A stretch of 57,646 nt of DNA from Selenomonadaceae bacterium (GTDB lineage: Bacteria; Bacillota; Negativicutes; Selenomonadales; Selenomonadaceae), in assembly GCA_017470715.1 (NCBI GenBank), contig JAFUYE010000112.1, positions 1-57,646 on the forward strand, written 5' to 3'. The number at the start of each line of letters is the position of its first letter. The stretch's first letter is position 1. The notes below the pieces were generated by a model. It ran no database searches. It worked only from the letters and a program-made list of their open reading frames with translations, and was not told the DNA's origin. Shown in pieces: positions 6,752 to 15,592 of the stretch. A program made the translations under genes and the position numbers.

Positions 6752-6844
6752 TCAGCGACGTTTGTTGATAATGTAATCGAGGATTAACCCGCCGATAACA
6801 ATAGCAACTACGTCTATGCCGATCTGCGTGAGGATATCCACCAT
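6752..6844 (-). CDS. 30-aa hydrophobic peptide, candidate type I toxin (copy 3)
   Basis: ATG start with GGAGG 7 nt upstream; 30 codons, stop TGA. It begins MVDILTQIGID, then a hydrophobic helix VVAIVIGGLILDYI, then INKRR. Promoter, 5' UTR pairing and downstream terminator are as in copy 2. It would insert in the inner membrane if made. The function is inferred from architecture only. Confidence 0.72.
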   Translation of the reverse strand: MVDILTQIGIDVVAIVIGGLILDYIINKRR

Positions 6845-6899
6845 GTTGTCACCTCCCTCCTCAAGCGTTACCGCCGTTGAGAGGCGCGGCATTGACGGG

Positions 6900-6928
6900 A
6901 TTATATCAGAAAAATTTCAATCGCTCAA
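6900..6928 (-). promoter_or_regulatory. Promoter of toxin-like peptide, copy 3
   Basis: Minus strand TTGAGC (6923-6928), 17-bp spacer, TATAAT (6900-6905), TG-extended; identical to copy 2. Confidence 0.75.
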
Positions 6929-6930
6929 AC

Positions 6931-6967
6931 AAAAAAGCCCTCGACCGATTGTCGGGGGAATTTTTTA
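6931..6967 (-). terminator. Terminator after glnA
   Basis: CCCTCGAC (6938-6945) / GTCGGGGG (6951-6958) hairpin with T-run on the minus strand, part of the TA-array repeat. Confidence 0.85.
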
Positions 6968-6981
6968 TTGCGCGAAACGTT

Positions 6982-8865
6982 TCAGATGATATTTTTTTCG
7001 TAAGCGTCGTAAAGAGTCTTCAGCTCCTCAATTTTCTCGTAAATCTCAACTTGCAGAGCCGACGCGGTTTCAAATTCGCCCGCGTGAAGTGCATTAACCA
7101 GTTGCGTGAACAAAGATTTTTCGTCGATAGAATCTTTGGCGAGTTCGGCACGCAACTTGAAAATTTTATTCCAGTTGTACGCGTCCAAGTCCGTGACGAA
7201 ATCCGAATCAATTTTTTTCGCCTTACGAACAATCCCGCGCAATTCGGGCAAAATCCGCGAAATCAATTCGGTTTTCCAACGCAACAGGGCACCTTCGCGA
7301 AAACCGTTGATAATTCGTTCGTGCAACGCGCCGCCGCAAGAAATAACTTTGACTTTGTCGGGGAATTTGTTCAGAGCTTCCATATTTTCCCAAACGGTTG
7401 CGGGCGGCTTGCCGAAAAGTCGATTGCGTTCCTCTTGCGTGAAGTCGACAAAAACATCTTTCTCGGAGCGATAAGCGCGATTTTTTTCGAGATAAAAACC
7501 GTCGTCGCCCGCGTCTTTTGAAAGTTCGGCAAGAAGTTCGCTTGTCTTGTGATTGACCGCCATTTTTACGCCGTCGAGAATCGCCGAATAACTTGCCGCA
7601 AGCACCAGATAAATATTCGTGTAGGGATTGCAACCGCGCAGTTCAAAACGCGTCGCCATCGGATTTTCAAGGTCGCGAATCAAACTAACCAAAATTGTTC
7701 TGTTGCGAGCCGGGATTTTCGGCGAATTGCCCAAACTCGTGACGATACACACGGGAGCTTCAAAACCGGGCTTCAAACGGTTAAGCGAATCATTTGTTGC
7801 GCTGACGAACGGATTTATGACCTCGTAATATTTGAGCAAGCCCATCAACGCGCCGTAACCGACGGCACTCATGTAGTCTTCGGCAGGATTTTTCGCGGCG
7901 AACAAATTTTTAACAGAACCGTCGGCGGTTATCGCGGCAAGCCCAATGTGCGTGTGTTCACCGTTGCCGGCAAGTCCAATCATCGGTTTTGCTTTAAAAG
8001 TGACTTCGAGACCGTTTGCGCGGAAAATTTCTTTGACGACGGTGCGAACGACAATTTCGTTATCGGCGGCTTGAACGGCGTCTGCAAATTTCCAATCGAT
8101 TTCGAGCTGTTCGCAAACGTGCGTTAAATGTCCCGACTCGTCGATTTGAGCTTTCAAACCGCCAACTTCTTTGTGACCCATTTCAACTTTGAGACCGTAT
8201 TTATCGAGTTCCAAAATCGCCTGTTCAAGCGCGCAACGAACGGCACCATGCGTGCGTTCCCAATATTGTTCCTGCATAATTTCCGCCGCGCTCATTTCTT
8301 CGACGGAGGCTTCTTCGAGCGGAGTTTTTACCCAAAATTCAAGTTCCGTCGCCGAAGTGAATGCAATATCGATAACTTCTTTGCCGCTGACCGCAAGTCC
8401 GTCAATATCGGGGTGACGGTGAAACAAATTTACCAATTCGCGCTTGACATTAACCAGCGTATCCGTCAAAACTGCGCGGGAGTCGACGCGTTTGCCTTCG
8501 TGAATCAAAAATCCCGGAATTCGCAACGTGCCGACGGGACGATTTGTTTCGTTGTCGTAGTGTTCAAAATTGTAATCGACAAACCAATTAACATTCGGGT
8601 CGACGGGCATATCAACTTTCGCGTTGTTCAACGTGGCGATACCGGGCAAAACGACACTTGAGCCGTCGGTTTGGACAGCACGTCCCGCGTAAAATTCGTC
8701 GATGTCTTTCATGAAAATGCGCACGGGAATTTTTTCGTCGGTATCGTTGCCGGCAAGGTCAATTCCGATAAGCGACACGAATTTAATTTCGGGGTGTTCG
8801 CGCAGTTGCTTGATGATTTCTTCTTTGGGAGTGTTCGCTTTGATTGTGTAAAGTAAATCCGCCAT
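6982..8865 (-). CDS. glnA: Glutamine synthetase (long form)
   Basis: 627 residues, longer than the ~440-470 of type I enzymes. The beta-grasp and catalytic domains are recognisable: TDGSSVVLPGIAT, the metal-binding TSATELEFWVKT, VEMGHKEVGGLKAQID, the ATP/Glu-binding GNGEHTHIGL and NRTILVSLIRD with FELRGCNPYTN. It makes glutamine from glutamate and ammonia. The C-terminal ~120 residues are helical and extra, as in some Firmicute long forms. Start has GGAG 8 nt upstream. The stop lies at the edge of TA repeat copy 3. Monocistronic as far as can be seen. Confidence 0.9.
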   Translation of the reverse strand: MADLLYTIKANTPKEEIIKQLREHPEIKFVSLIGIDLAGNDTDEKIPVRIFMKDIDEFYAGRAVQTDGSSVVLPGIATLNNAKVDMPVDPNVNWFVDYNFEHYDNETNRPVGTLRIPGFLIHEGKRVDSRAVLTDTLVNVKRELVNLFHRHPDIDGLAVSGKEVIDIAFTSATELEFWVKTPLEEASVEEMSAAEIMQEQYWERTHGAVRCALEQAILELDKYGLKVEMGHKEVGGLKAQIDESGHLTHVCEQLEIDWKFADAVQAADNEIVVRTVVKEIFRANGLEVTFKAKPMIGLAGNGEHTHIGLAAITADGSVKNLFAAKNPAEDYMSAVGYGALMGLLKYYEVINPFVSATNDSLNRLKPGFEAPVCIVTSLGNSPKIPARNRTILVSLIRDLENPMATRFELRGCNPYTNIYLVLAASYSAILDGVKMAVNHKTSELLAELSKDAGDDGFYLEKNRAYRSEKDVFVDFTQEERNRLFGKPPATVWENMEALNKFPDKVKVISCGGALHERIINGFREGALLRWKTELISRILPELRGIVRKAKKIDSDFVTDLDAYNWNKIFKLRAELAKDSIDEKSLFTQLVNALHAGEFETASALQVEIYEKIEELKTLYDAYEKNII

Positions 8866-8894
8866 AAAATTCGCTCCTTCGTGTGAGTATTCGG

Positions 8895-8979
8895 TTTGAG
8901 CTTTCAGCTTATAGCTTTTAGCTTTCAGGAAAAATCGTTACCCTAAAAGCTGACAGCTGACAGCTGACAGCTAACAGCT
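8895..8979. repeat. AGCTTTA-type heptad repeat, two inverted arms
   Basis: Left arm of AGCTTTC/AGCTTTT-like heptads ending in AGG, a short AAAAATCG-type spacer, then a right arm starting CCCTAAAAGCTGACAGCTGACA and continuing in heptads. It fills the glnA to acyl-CoA synthetase gap, and the right arm reaches the stop codon of the latter. The same architecture recurs at 33007-33096. Confidence 0.9.
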
Positions 8980-10619
8980 CAACTGCGATTTTCCTGTTCG
9001 ACGAGCCTGTCTGCGCCGTAACGTTTGCGAAGTGCGGGCTTTTCGATTTTACCCGTGGCGTTGCGCGGCACTTCGGCGAAAATAATTTTCTTCGGACGTT
9101 TGTAACGCGGCAATTCGAGACAGAAATTATTGATTTCTTCCTCGGTGCAGGTGACATTCGGTTGAAGTTCGATAATCGCGGCAGAAATTTCGCCAAGTCG
9201 TCTGTCGGGCAAACCGATAACCGCAACGTCTTTGATTTTGTTGAACTTGTGCAGGAAGTCTTCGATTTGCACGGGATAAATATTTTCGCCGCCGCTGACG
9301 ATAACATCTTTCTTGCGGTCGACGAGGAAATAAAATCCGTCTTCGTCCTGTCGAGCCATGTCGCCCGTCAAAAGCCAGCCGTCCTTCGTCAAAACTTCCG
9401 CCGTAGCTTTCGGGTCGTTGTAATAACACGTCATGACGCCGGGACCTCTCACGCACAGTTCGCCGACTGCACCGCGAAAAACTTTTTGACCGTCTTCGTC
9501 GATGATTTTGCATTCCCAACGATAACCGGGCACGCCGATTGCTCCGACTTTGGAAATATTTTCCAGACCGAGATGCACACAGCCCGGGCCGGTCGATTCG
9601 CTCAAGCCGTAGTTCGTGTCGTATTCATGATGCGGGAAATATTTTTTCCAACGACGAATCAAGCTTGGCGGAACGGGTTGCGCGCCGATATGCATCAATC
9701 GCCACTGGTCAAGCTTGTAATTTTCGAGTTTCAAGTCGCCGCGGTCGAGAGCGTCAACAATGTCCTGCGCCCACGGCACGAGTAACCAGACGATTGTACA
9801 TTGTTCCTTTGACACGGCGTCGAGAATAATTTCGGGCTTCGTGCCTTTGAGCAAAACCGCTTTGGAACCGGCGACGAGTGAGCCCATCCAATGAAACTTC
9901 GCGCCCGTGTGATACAGCGGCGGTATGCACAGGAAGTTGTCTTGCCGAGCCGTGCGGTGGTGTTTCTGCTCCATTTGCGCCGCCTGCGTCAAAGATTTGT
10001 GTTTGTGCAAAATTGCCTTCGGAAAGCCCGTCGTGCCCGAAGAAAAATAAATCGCGCCGAAATCGTCTTCGCTTATGCCGCCGACCATCGGTTTGACGCT
10101 TGAACAATCGTCAACCATGATGTGATAACTTTCCGCGAAACTTGGGCAGTTGTCGCCGACGTAAATCAATAAGCGTCCTTTGCTCAAACGTTCGGCATTG
10201 GTTTCGATACGCCCGATAAATTCCGAGCCGAAAATAATCACGTCGACTTCGGCAAGTTCCGCGCAGTAAAGAATTTCCGCCGCGTCGTAACGGAAATTGA
10301 ACGGCACGGCAATGGCACCGGCTTTGAGCACGCCGAAATAAATCGGCAACCATTCAAGGCAGTTGTACATTAAAATCGCAACTTTTTCGCCGCGACGCAC
10401 GCCGCGTTCAATCAGCAGATTCGCGCAACGATTCGCCTTTTCGTCGAAAACGCGCCAAGTTATTTCGCGACGATACGGCGCAAAAGAATTCGACTCAATC
10501 AAGCTGAATTCTTTCCAGCTCATGCGTCGACCGTCGGCAACCGTCGGATTCAATTCGACCAGCGCAACTTCGTCGCCGTAAAGTGCGGCATTGCGCTCCA
10601 AATATTCCATAACGGGCAT
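8979..10619 (-). CDS. AMP-binding acyl-CoA synthetase
   Basis: 546 residues. AMP-forming adenylate ligase: P-loop-like YFSSGTTGFPKA at 191-202, the A5-type NYGLSESTGP segment, the TGDMARQDEDGFYFLVDRKK hinge and C-terminal NATGKIEKPALRKRY containing the acyl-adenylate lysine. Best fit is a medium/long-chain fatty acyl-CoA ligase, converting acid, ATP and CoA to acyl-CoA. Substrate cannot be fixed. Start has GGAG upstream. Stands alone; its 3' end touches a heptad repeat. Confidence 0.9.
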   Translation of the reverse strand: MPVMEYLERNAALYGDEVALVELNPTVADGRRMSWKEFSLIESNSFAPYRREITWRVFDEKANRCANLLIERGVRRGEKVAILMYNCLEWLPIYFGVLKAGAIAVPFNFRYDAAEILYCAELAEVDVIIFGSEFIGRIETNAERLSKGRLLIYVGDNCPSFAESYHIMVDDCSSVKPMVGGISEDDFGAIYFSSGTTGFPKAILHKHKSLTQAAQMEQKHHRTARQDNFLCIPPLYHTGAKFHWMGSLVAGSKAVLLKGTKPEIILDAVSKEQCTIVWLLVPWAQDIVDALDRGDLKLENYKLDQWRLMHIGAQPVPPSLIRRWKKYFPHHEYDTNYGLSESTGPGCVHLGLENISKVGAIGVPGYRWECKIIDEDGQKVFRGAVGELCVRGPGVMTCYYNDPKATAEVLTKDGWLLTGDMARQDEDGFYFLVDRKKDVIVSGGENIYPVQIEDFLHKFNKIKDVAVIGLPDRRLGEISAAIIELQPNVTCTEEEINNFCLELPRYKRPKKIIFAEVPRNATGKIEKPALRKRYGADRLVEQENRS

Positions 10620-10689
10620 TAAAATTCGCTCCTTCGCCCAAAATTTTCAAACGCGCCTATTCTACACCGTCACGGCGAAATTTCCAAAC

Positions 10690-10722
10690 AAAAAATCCCC
10701 GACGCGTTGTCGAGGAAATTAT
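10690..10722 (-). terminator. Orphan terminator-like hairpin
   Basis: TCCCCGAC (10696-10703) / GTCGAGGA (10709-10716), with one mismatch, followed on the minus strand by TTTTTT. No minus-strand gene ends here: sucD has its own terminator at 11112-11142. It may terminate a transcript from the hairpin-rich element at 10758-10985, or be a leftover. Confidence 0.5.
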
Positions 10723-10757
10723 TTCTTAGGGGTTATTGGTAAAGTGTCAAAGTTTGT

Positions 10758-10985
10758 TACTTCGATTCGGCGTGTTCGTGACTTTGAGTTTTTGAAATCT
10801 ACTTTCTTCCAGCGAAGGAAGAAAGTAGCAAAGAAGTTCGCGCCTGCGCGGCGTGCGGCTACCGTCTCGCAAATCGGAGTAATAGGCAACGCGTGCCGCT
10901 CGTGCCCGTGCATTTCGCATCACGCGAAATACCACGGGCGCAAATGCTTGCCAGCGCGCATTTGCCACGTCCTGTGCGGCCTCAA
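10758..10985. repeat. Three-hairpin dispersed element, copy A
   Basis: About 228 bp in the 540-bp gap between the acyl-CoA synthetase gene and sucD. A conserved lead (TTCGATTCGGCG...) precedes hairpin CTACTTTCTTCC (10799-10810) / GGAAGAAAGTAG (10817-10828), then AGCAAAGAA. A variable GC-rich part follows with a GCATTTCGC-type palindrome, and the copy ends near GGCCTC. No gene is seen in this gap. Other copies: 13210-13440, 26738-26940, 44119-44338. Confidence 0.8.
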
Positions 10986-11111
10986 GTTCGGCGTTAATTA
11001 ATTTACCAACAGCCTCTAAGGCAATTTGAACGGTGATATATTTCCGTCGTTAAATAGAAACATTGCGGTTGCCAAAATCGAAATTGAATCAATCGAAACG
11101 AACACATAAAA

Positions 11112-11142
11112 AATTACCCCGCCGTAATCGACGGGGTTTTTT
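11112..11142 (-). terminator. Terminator after sucD
   Basis: CCCCGCCG (11117-11124) / CGACGGGG (11129-11136) with A-run and T-run on the two sides; it could act in both directions but serves sucD on the minus strand. Confidence 0.85.
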
Positions 11143-11159
11143 GTAGACGAAAAAATTTT

Positions 11160-12062
11160 TCAGCACGTGTGACAAACTTCGTAAAGACCTGCGCGCGTGA
11201 GCGTGTCGACGACGGTATCGCCGATGTGAGTAACTGTGTCGGCAACTTGAATTCCGACAGCGTTCAACGCTTTGATTTTGTCCGCCGCAGTGCCTTTGCC
11301 GCCGCTGATAATCGCGCCCGCGTGCCCCATGCGTTTGCCTTCGGGAGCCTGCCTGCCCGCGATAAATGCCGCAACGGGTTTGTCGGGCATGTTTTCGGAA
11401 ATCCATTGCGCCGCAGTTTCTTCAGCGTTGCCGCCAATTTCGCCAATCATCAAGACGGCTTTCGTGTCGGGGTCGTCTTTGAACAGTTGCAACACGTCGA
11501 TAAAATCCATGCCCTTGACGGGGTCGCCGCCGATACCGACTGAAGTTGTGATGCCGATACCCGCGTTTTGCAGTTGAAATGCCGCTTCGTAAGTCAAAGT
11601 TCCGGAACGTGAAACCAATCCGACGTGTCCGCGTTTTTGCACGTTGGCGGGGATAATGCCGAGTTTTGCTTCGCCCGTCGTCATGATGCCGGGGCAATTC
11701 GGACCAATAAGTCGAGTCTTTTTGCCTTCCATGAAACGGCGAACTCTGACCATGTCCAAAACGGGAATGTGTTCGGTAATGCAGACAACCAATTCCAAAC
11801 CCGCGTCGACGGCCTCAAGGATCGAATCTGCGGCGAACGGTGCCGGCACGTAAATAACCGATGCGGTGGCTCCCGTGGCGTTGACGGCGTCGACAACGGT
11901 GTTGAACACGGGAATTCCTTCGACGAGTTGTCCCGCTTTGCCGGGCGTCACACCGCCGACGATTTTCGTGCCGTAAGCAAGCATTTGTTTGGTGTGGAAA
12001 GTCGCCGCCTTGCCCGTGATGCCCTGAACGATAACTTTGGTGTTTTTGTCAATCAGAATCAC
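11160..12062 (-). CDS. sucD: Succinate-CoA ligase (ADP-forming) alpha subunit
   Basis: 300 residues, full length. CoA-binding Rossmann domain begins [18 protein letters not shown]; the phosphohistidine is H247 in [15 protein letters not shown]. With a beta subunit (SucC) it interconverts succinyl-CoA and succinate with ATP formation. The beta-subunit gene normally sits directly upstream of sucD, but here the upstream neighbour is a Ppx/GppA gene and no sucC is in the window. GTG start with GGGAG 8 nt upstream. Confidence 0.95.
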   Translation of the reverse strand: MILIDKNTKVIVQGITGKAATFHTKQMLAYGTKIVGGVTPGKAGQLVEGIPVFNTVVDAVNATGATASVIYVPAPFAADSILEAVDAGLELVVCITEHIPVLDMVRVRRFMEGKKTRLIGPNCPGIMTTGEAKLGIIPANVQKRGHVGLVSRSGTLTYEAAFQLQNAGIGITTSVGIGGDPVKGMDFIDVLQLFKDDPDTKAVLMIGEIGGNAEETAAQWISENMPDKPVAAFIAGRQAPEGKRMGHAGAIISGGKGTAADKIKALNAVGIQVADTVTHIGDTVVDTLTRAGLYEVCHTC

Positions 12063-12170
12063 TGTATCAGCTCCCTAAAAAAATTCTTTATGCGATAACG
12101 TAATGTCGTATTGAATTTTCGCGCCGCAACGTTGAAATTTTTCAAGCGTCATTGCCGCGAATCATAGGGT

Positions 12171-13091
12171 TCAGAAAAAATCTTTGTCGATAATTTTGTC
12201 GTAGATATAACCTTCGCGCACGCCCGAATCGCTGTAAATTATGCTCAAACTGCCGAAACGTTTCGCAAGCACGTCCGCAATAACCAAACCGGGCATAAAC
12301 GTATGCATTCGTTCGGGGACGGTTTTCATCAATAAAATTTTGTCGGGAACAATCAGCTCGTGGTCGCGACGGAAACGGTGCAATATGTCTTGAATTCGCC
12401 GAACTTCCATGCGCATATTTTGTCGGGACATTCCGTACATTGAATTATACAGAGCCATTGCGCCTTTGAACGTGCCGCCGATACCGCAAATTTGTGCGTG
12501 ACTTACGGCTTGGAATTCTTTGACCGCGCTGACGGTCGCTTCGGCTTCGGCATACATTTCGGCAATTTCGACGGCACTGGGCAAAATGTGAACGCCCGTA
12601 TAACGCGTGTGAAAACTCAACGAACCGATTGGCAGGCTTGCTTTGACGCGAATTTGTTGATCTTCGAAATAAACAATTTCCGTGGAGCCGCCGCCTATGT
12701 CGATAAGCAAACCTTTTTCGTCGGTGATGTTGTGCGTCGCGCCGATAAAATCGAAAGTCGCTTCGTCGTCGCCGCTCATCAAAATAATATTTATCCCCGT
12801 GCGCAAAGAAATTTCGTCGACTGCTTGGGAACCGTTGACCGAATTTCGCAAGGCGGCAGTGGTAAATGCAGTGACGTGCATTATCCCGAAATCGTCCAAA
12901 AAGTGACGGTACTCGCCGATAATCTCAACGACTTTGTCAATGCCCTGCCGTTGCATCACGCCATCGCGCACGTAAGAGGCAAGTCCGACTGTGTGTTTTT
13001 TCTTCATGAGCATTTCGACGCGGTCGCCGTCAATGTCGTAAATTGCCATACGAATCGTGTTGGAGCCAACGTCAATCATCGCGTAAAGCAT
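12171..13091 (-). CDS. Ppx/GppA-family phosphatase
   Basis: 306 residues. The ASKHA-fold signature MIDVGSNTIRMAIYD is at the N-terminus and the second phosphate loop LLIDIGGGSTEIVYF in the middle. Members hydrolyse polyphosphate or pppGpp. The short length (no C-terminal HD domain) fits the short Ppx/GppA group of Firmicutes. The ATG at 13091 has AAGGAGG 8 nt upstream and is chosen over a GTG three codons earlier that overlaps that site. With relA/spoT a few genes away, a link to (p)ppGpp is plausible but unproven. Confidence 0.9.
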   Translation of the reverse strand: MLYAMIDVGSNTIRMAIYDIDGDRVEMLMKKKHTVGLASYVRDGVMQRQGIDKVVEIIGEYRHFLDDFGIMHVTAFTTAALRNSVNGSQAVDEISLRTGINIILMSGDDEATFDFIGATHNITDEKGLLIDIGGGSTEIVYFEDQQIRVKASLPIGSLSFHTRYTGVHILPSAVEIAEMYAEAEATVSAVKEFQAVSHAQICGIGGTFKGAMALYNSMYGMSRQNMRMEVRRIQDILHRFRRDHELIVPDKILLMKTVPERMHTFMPGLVIADVLAKRFGSLSIIYSDSGVREGYIYDKIIDKDFF

Positions 13092-13209
13092 CTTGCGCAC
13101 CTCCTTGCGAAAAAGTTATTCTGTCAACGTTACGATTTTCCTGCAAGATTTAATGTTACTTTCTTCGCTTGTGACGCCGGCGGTTACAGTAGACGGTTGT
13201 GGTGCGTCA

Positions 13210-13440
13210 ACTTCGATTTGGCGCGTTCGTTGATTTGCGTTTTTGTAATCTACTTTCTTTGTGCAGACAAAGAAAGTAGCAAAGAAAACGCGAACGCTCA
13301 CCAGTTCGCCTTCGCCTACGCGGCGGGCGAACGGTGCGTTATCACGATGAAAAGCCGTTTCGTCAGCAATTTGGCCGACGGTATTTGCATCACGCAAATG
13401 CGTCGGCAGAGGCCGTCATCCGTGACGGCCTCTTTTGTTT
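13210..13440. repeat. Three-hairpin dispersed element, copy B
   Basis: Fills the 355-bp gap between the dCMP deaminase and Ppx/GppA genes. Hairpin CTACTTTCTTTG (13250-13261) / CAAAGAAAGTAG (13268-13279); a palindrome TTTGCATCACGCAAA; last hairpin GAGGCCGTCA (13409-13418) / TGACGGCCTC (13423-13432) followed by TTTTGTTT, which looks like an intrinsic terminator. Same orientation as copy A. No gene seen. Confidence 0.82.
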
Positions 13441-13446
13441 GGATGT

Positions 13447-13911
13447 TTAATCGTGAATTTCGTTCGGAGCTTTGACGACAATTTTTCCGTCGCGGTCAAG
13501 GTAAACGACTTTGGCAAGGCGGGCATTGACAATCATGCGTCGACAAAGTTTACACGGTTCGCCCGACGCCGTGGAGCCGTCCGCACAATTCACGCCGACA
13601 ATGTAAATCGTCGCGCCGTTCATTTTTTCGGGGTCGGCATTGATAATCGCGTTTTGTTCGGCGTGCACGGCAACACAAAGCTCGTAGCGTTCGCCTTTGG
13701 GCACATGGAGCCGCTCGCGTTCGCAAATGCCGCTGTCAATGCAATTCGTTTCGCCGCGTGGTGCGCCGTTGTAGCCGGAACTGATGATGATTTTGTCCTT
13801 GACGATAATCGCGCCGTAACGTCGACGAAGACAGGTTGCGCGTCTGCCGACTTCGCGGGCAATGTTCAAAAAATATTCGTCCCATTCGGGGCGTTGAGTT
13901 TGATTGTTCAT
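13447..13911 (-). CDS. dCMP deaminase (ComEB-type)
   Basis: 154 residues. Zinc cytidine/deoxycytidylate deaminase: HAE at 83-85 and PCKLC (C120, C123) give the metal site. It converts dCMP to dUMP for dTMP synthesis. The start overlaps the stop of the YqgF-like gene by 4 nt (ATGA), and a GGAG lies inside that gene's end, so they are translationally coupled. Confidence 0.94.
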   Translation of the reverse strand: MNNQTQRPEWDEYFLNIAREVGRRATCLRRRYGAIIVKDKIIISSGYNGAPRGETNCIDSGICERERLHVPKGERYELCVAVHAEQNAIINADPEKMNGATIYIVGVNCADGSTASGEPCKLCRRMIVNARLAKVVYLDRDGKIVVKAPNEIHD

Positions 13912-14300
13912 GTTCGTATCTCCAAAAATCTTTTAACCAAAATTTCCGCGACAATGGCGTCGACGGGTTCCGGCGGAACTTGCATTGATGTCGGCAAAAA
14001 TTTTCGCCAGCCGCTCGGAGGATTTTTTTTCCAATACAATCGTCGCGCTTCTTCGGTCGTGTGTTTTTCGTCGACAAGTTGAAAATTTAAGCCCGCCGCA
14101 GAAATTTTTTGAGCCGCAGATTTATGCGTTGTCCCGTCGCCCAAAATCACGGTTTGTATATCGAATTGCGCCGCCAAATTTTTCAGCACGTCGGCAAGTT
14201 CGTCCGTCACAACGACGCGTTGAAATTTTATTTCGCCGTCGGAATTTAAAATTGCAACACCGCATTTGTCGCGTCCGGGGTCAATGCCCATGACGTTCAT
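13908..14300 (-). CDS. YqgF/RuvC-like RNase H-fold protein
   Basis: 130 residues. RNase H-fold pattern: GIDPGRDKCGVAIL (first acidic residue), a central VILGDGTTHKS strand, VDEKHTTEEARRLYW, and a terminal PPEPVDAIVAEILVKRFL helix with an aspartate. This is the general pattern of the pre-16S rRNA nuclease/Holliday-resolvase-like family, but the protein is divergent and could have another substrate. It overlaps both neighbours by 4 nt, within the DUF3084-yqgF-like-dCMP deaminase operon. Confidence 0.75.
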   Translation of the reverse strand: MNVMGIDPGRDKCGVAILNSDGEIKFQRVVVTDELADVLKNLAAQFDIQTVILGDGTTHKSAAQKISAAGLNFQLVDEKHTTEEARRLYWKKNPPSGWRKFLPTSMQVPPEPVDAIVAEILVKRFLEIRT

Positions 14301-15574
14301 TGAGTGCCACCTCTTTGCGTGACTTTTATTTTCAAACGGAGCGGCCCTTGTGACGTGGTATCTTCGAGTGCGTAGGCAGTCAACGAAATTTTTCCGCGTG
14401 CCGACGTTATCGCGCCGAAAATTTCATAAAGTTGTTCGCCGTCCAATCGCCCGACGCTGCCCGTGAGCGGATCTGCCAAAATTCCTTTGTCGACAGCCGC
14501 CCGATTAACCGACATAAGAAAATCACGCACGACGACTTCAAGCGCGGTTTCGGAATTGACTTCGTAACTTTTTGAAAGAACCAATTCGCCCTTGCTGAAA
14601 ATTTGTTCGTTGGGATAAAGTTGCAACGTAGCGCGCACGGGTTCGCCGCGAACGATATTGCCCGCCGCCGTGATTCGCAAAACCATATCGCGCCCGCTGT
14701 TTTCAAGTTCGCCGATGACGCGTTGCAATTCCGGCTGATAAATCCAAACGGAATTATTGTCGCCTTCGCTTTCGCCGAAACGCTGAATAAGATTTTGCGT
14801 GGCGACTTCGGCAAGCTCGTTGATTTCGTCGGCAATTTCGTCGGCAGTCATACCGGCTTTGAAAATTCCGCTCGCCAAAAGTTCGCCAGCACGCAAAGTT
14901 ATATCGCCTTCGCGAATTGCAATTAAACCGTCGCGCAGATGTTTGTTGCGTTCTTCAAGTTCGGAATTGTCTGCGGTAAGTTTTTCGTTGTCGCCCGAAA
15001 GTTTCGCATTGTCTGCGGAAAGTTTTTCGTTGTCCGCGCTTAACGTTATGTTGAATTCGCCGAGTTTTTTATTGTCCTGCTCAAGTGCGGCGTTCGTGCC
15101 GGAAAGATTTTCGTTGAGCGCGGCAAGTTCGGAGTTCGTCGATTCAAGTCGTGCGCCTTCCTCTTTAAGTCGATCGGATTCGGCGCGAAGTGTTTCCTGT
15201 TCGTCTTTGAGCGACAAAATTTCTTCTTTTGATTCGCGTAAATTTTCGTTAGCCCGCTCGAATTCGGTTTGCGCTTTGAAAAGTTCTTCGGTTGCCGCAT
15301 CCAATTCCGAGAGCGTCGAAGTCATTGTGGCGCGCAGTTCGTCCATGCCGAAAAGAGCCGTGCGCACGTTTTGCGAGATGAGTGCCATAAATCCGATTGA
15401 CAGCGCGGTTATCAGGGAGCCCGTCAAAACGGTTACTATCATTGATGTATGACGCGGTCGCAGTCCGAAAATCGACAGACGTTTTTTGCCGATTTTGGTA
15501 CCGAGTTTGTCGCCGATAAAAGCGATTGCGCCGCCCGTGACAATCATGACCAATATCAAATAAATTCCGTCCAA
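14297..15574 (-). CDS. DUF3084 membrane-anchored coiled-coil protein
   Basis: 425 residues from a TTG start that has GGAGG exactly 7 nt upstream; an earlier in-frame TTG would lie upstream of that site. Two N-terminal membrane segments (about 1-20 and 45-70) with a GTKIGKKRLSIFGLRPRHTS loop are typical of DUF3084. A long coiled coil of acidic/leucine heptads follows (LSADNEKLSADNAKLSGDNE region), then a globular C-terminal domain. Function unknown; an envelope or chromosome-tethering role has only been guessed. Confidence 0.85.
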   Translation of the reverse strand: MDGIYLILVMIVTGGAIAFIGDKLGTKIGKKRLSIFGLRPRHTSMIVTVLTGSLITALSIGFMALISQNVRTALFGMDELRATMTSTLSELDAATEELFKAQTEFERANENLRESKEEILSLKDEQETLRAESDRLKEEGARLESTNSELAALNENLSGTNAALEQDNKKLGEFNITLSADNEKLSADNAKLSGDNEKLTADNSELEERNKHLRDGLIAIREGDITLRAGELLASGIFKAGMTADEIADEINELAEVATQNLIQRFGESEGDNNSVWIYQPELQRVIGELENSGRDMVLRITAAGNIVRGEPVRATLQLYPNEQIFSKGELVLSKSYEVNSETALEVVVRDFLMSVNRAAVDKGILADPLTGSVGRLDGEQLYEIFGAITSARGKISLTAYALEDTTSQGPLRLKIKVTQRGGTQ

Positions 15575-15592
15575 CCGAACACCTCCAAAAGG

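Larger units (their letters stand above)
6493..6985. repeat. TA-array direct repeat, copy 3
   Basis: About 493 bp, highly similar to copy 2 with the same order of elements. It runs from the HicBA-like promoter to the stop codon of glnA, whose terminator it supplies. Confidence 0.92.

Noticed and set aside
13403-13440. Riboswitch or regulatory leader before dCMP deaminase
   Set aside because: The hairpin with T-run belongs to the four-copy dispersed element and lies downstream, not upstream, of the dCMP deaminase gene.
12492-13475. Plus-strand ORF of 327 codons
   Set aside because: Runs antisense to the Ppx/GppA gene and through the hairpin element; composition is a mirror of the real gene and there is no start signal.
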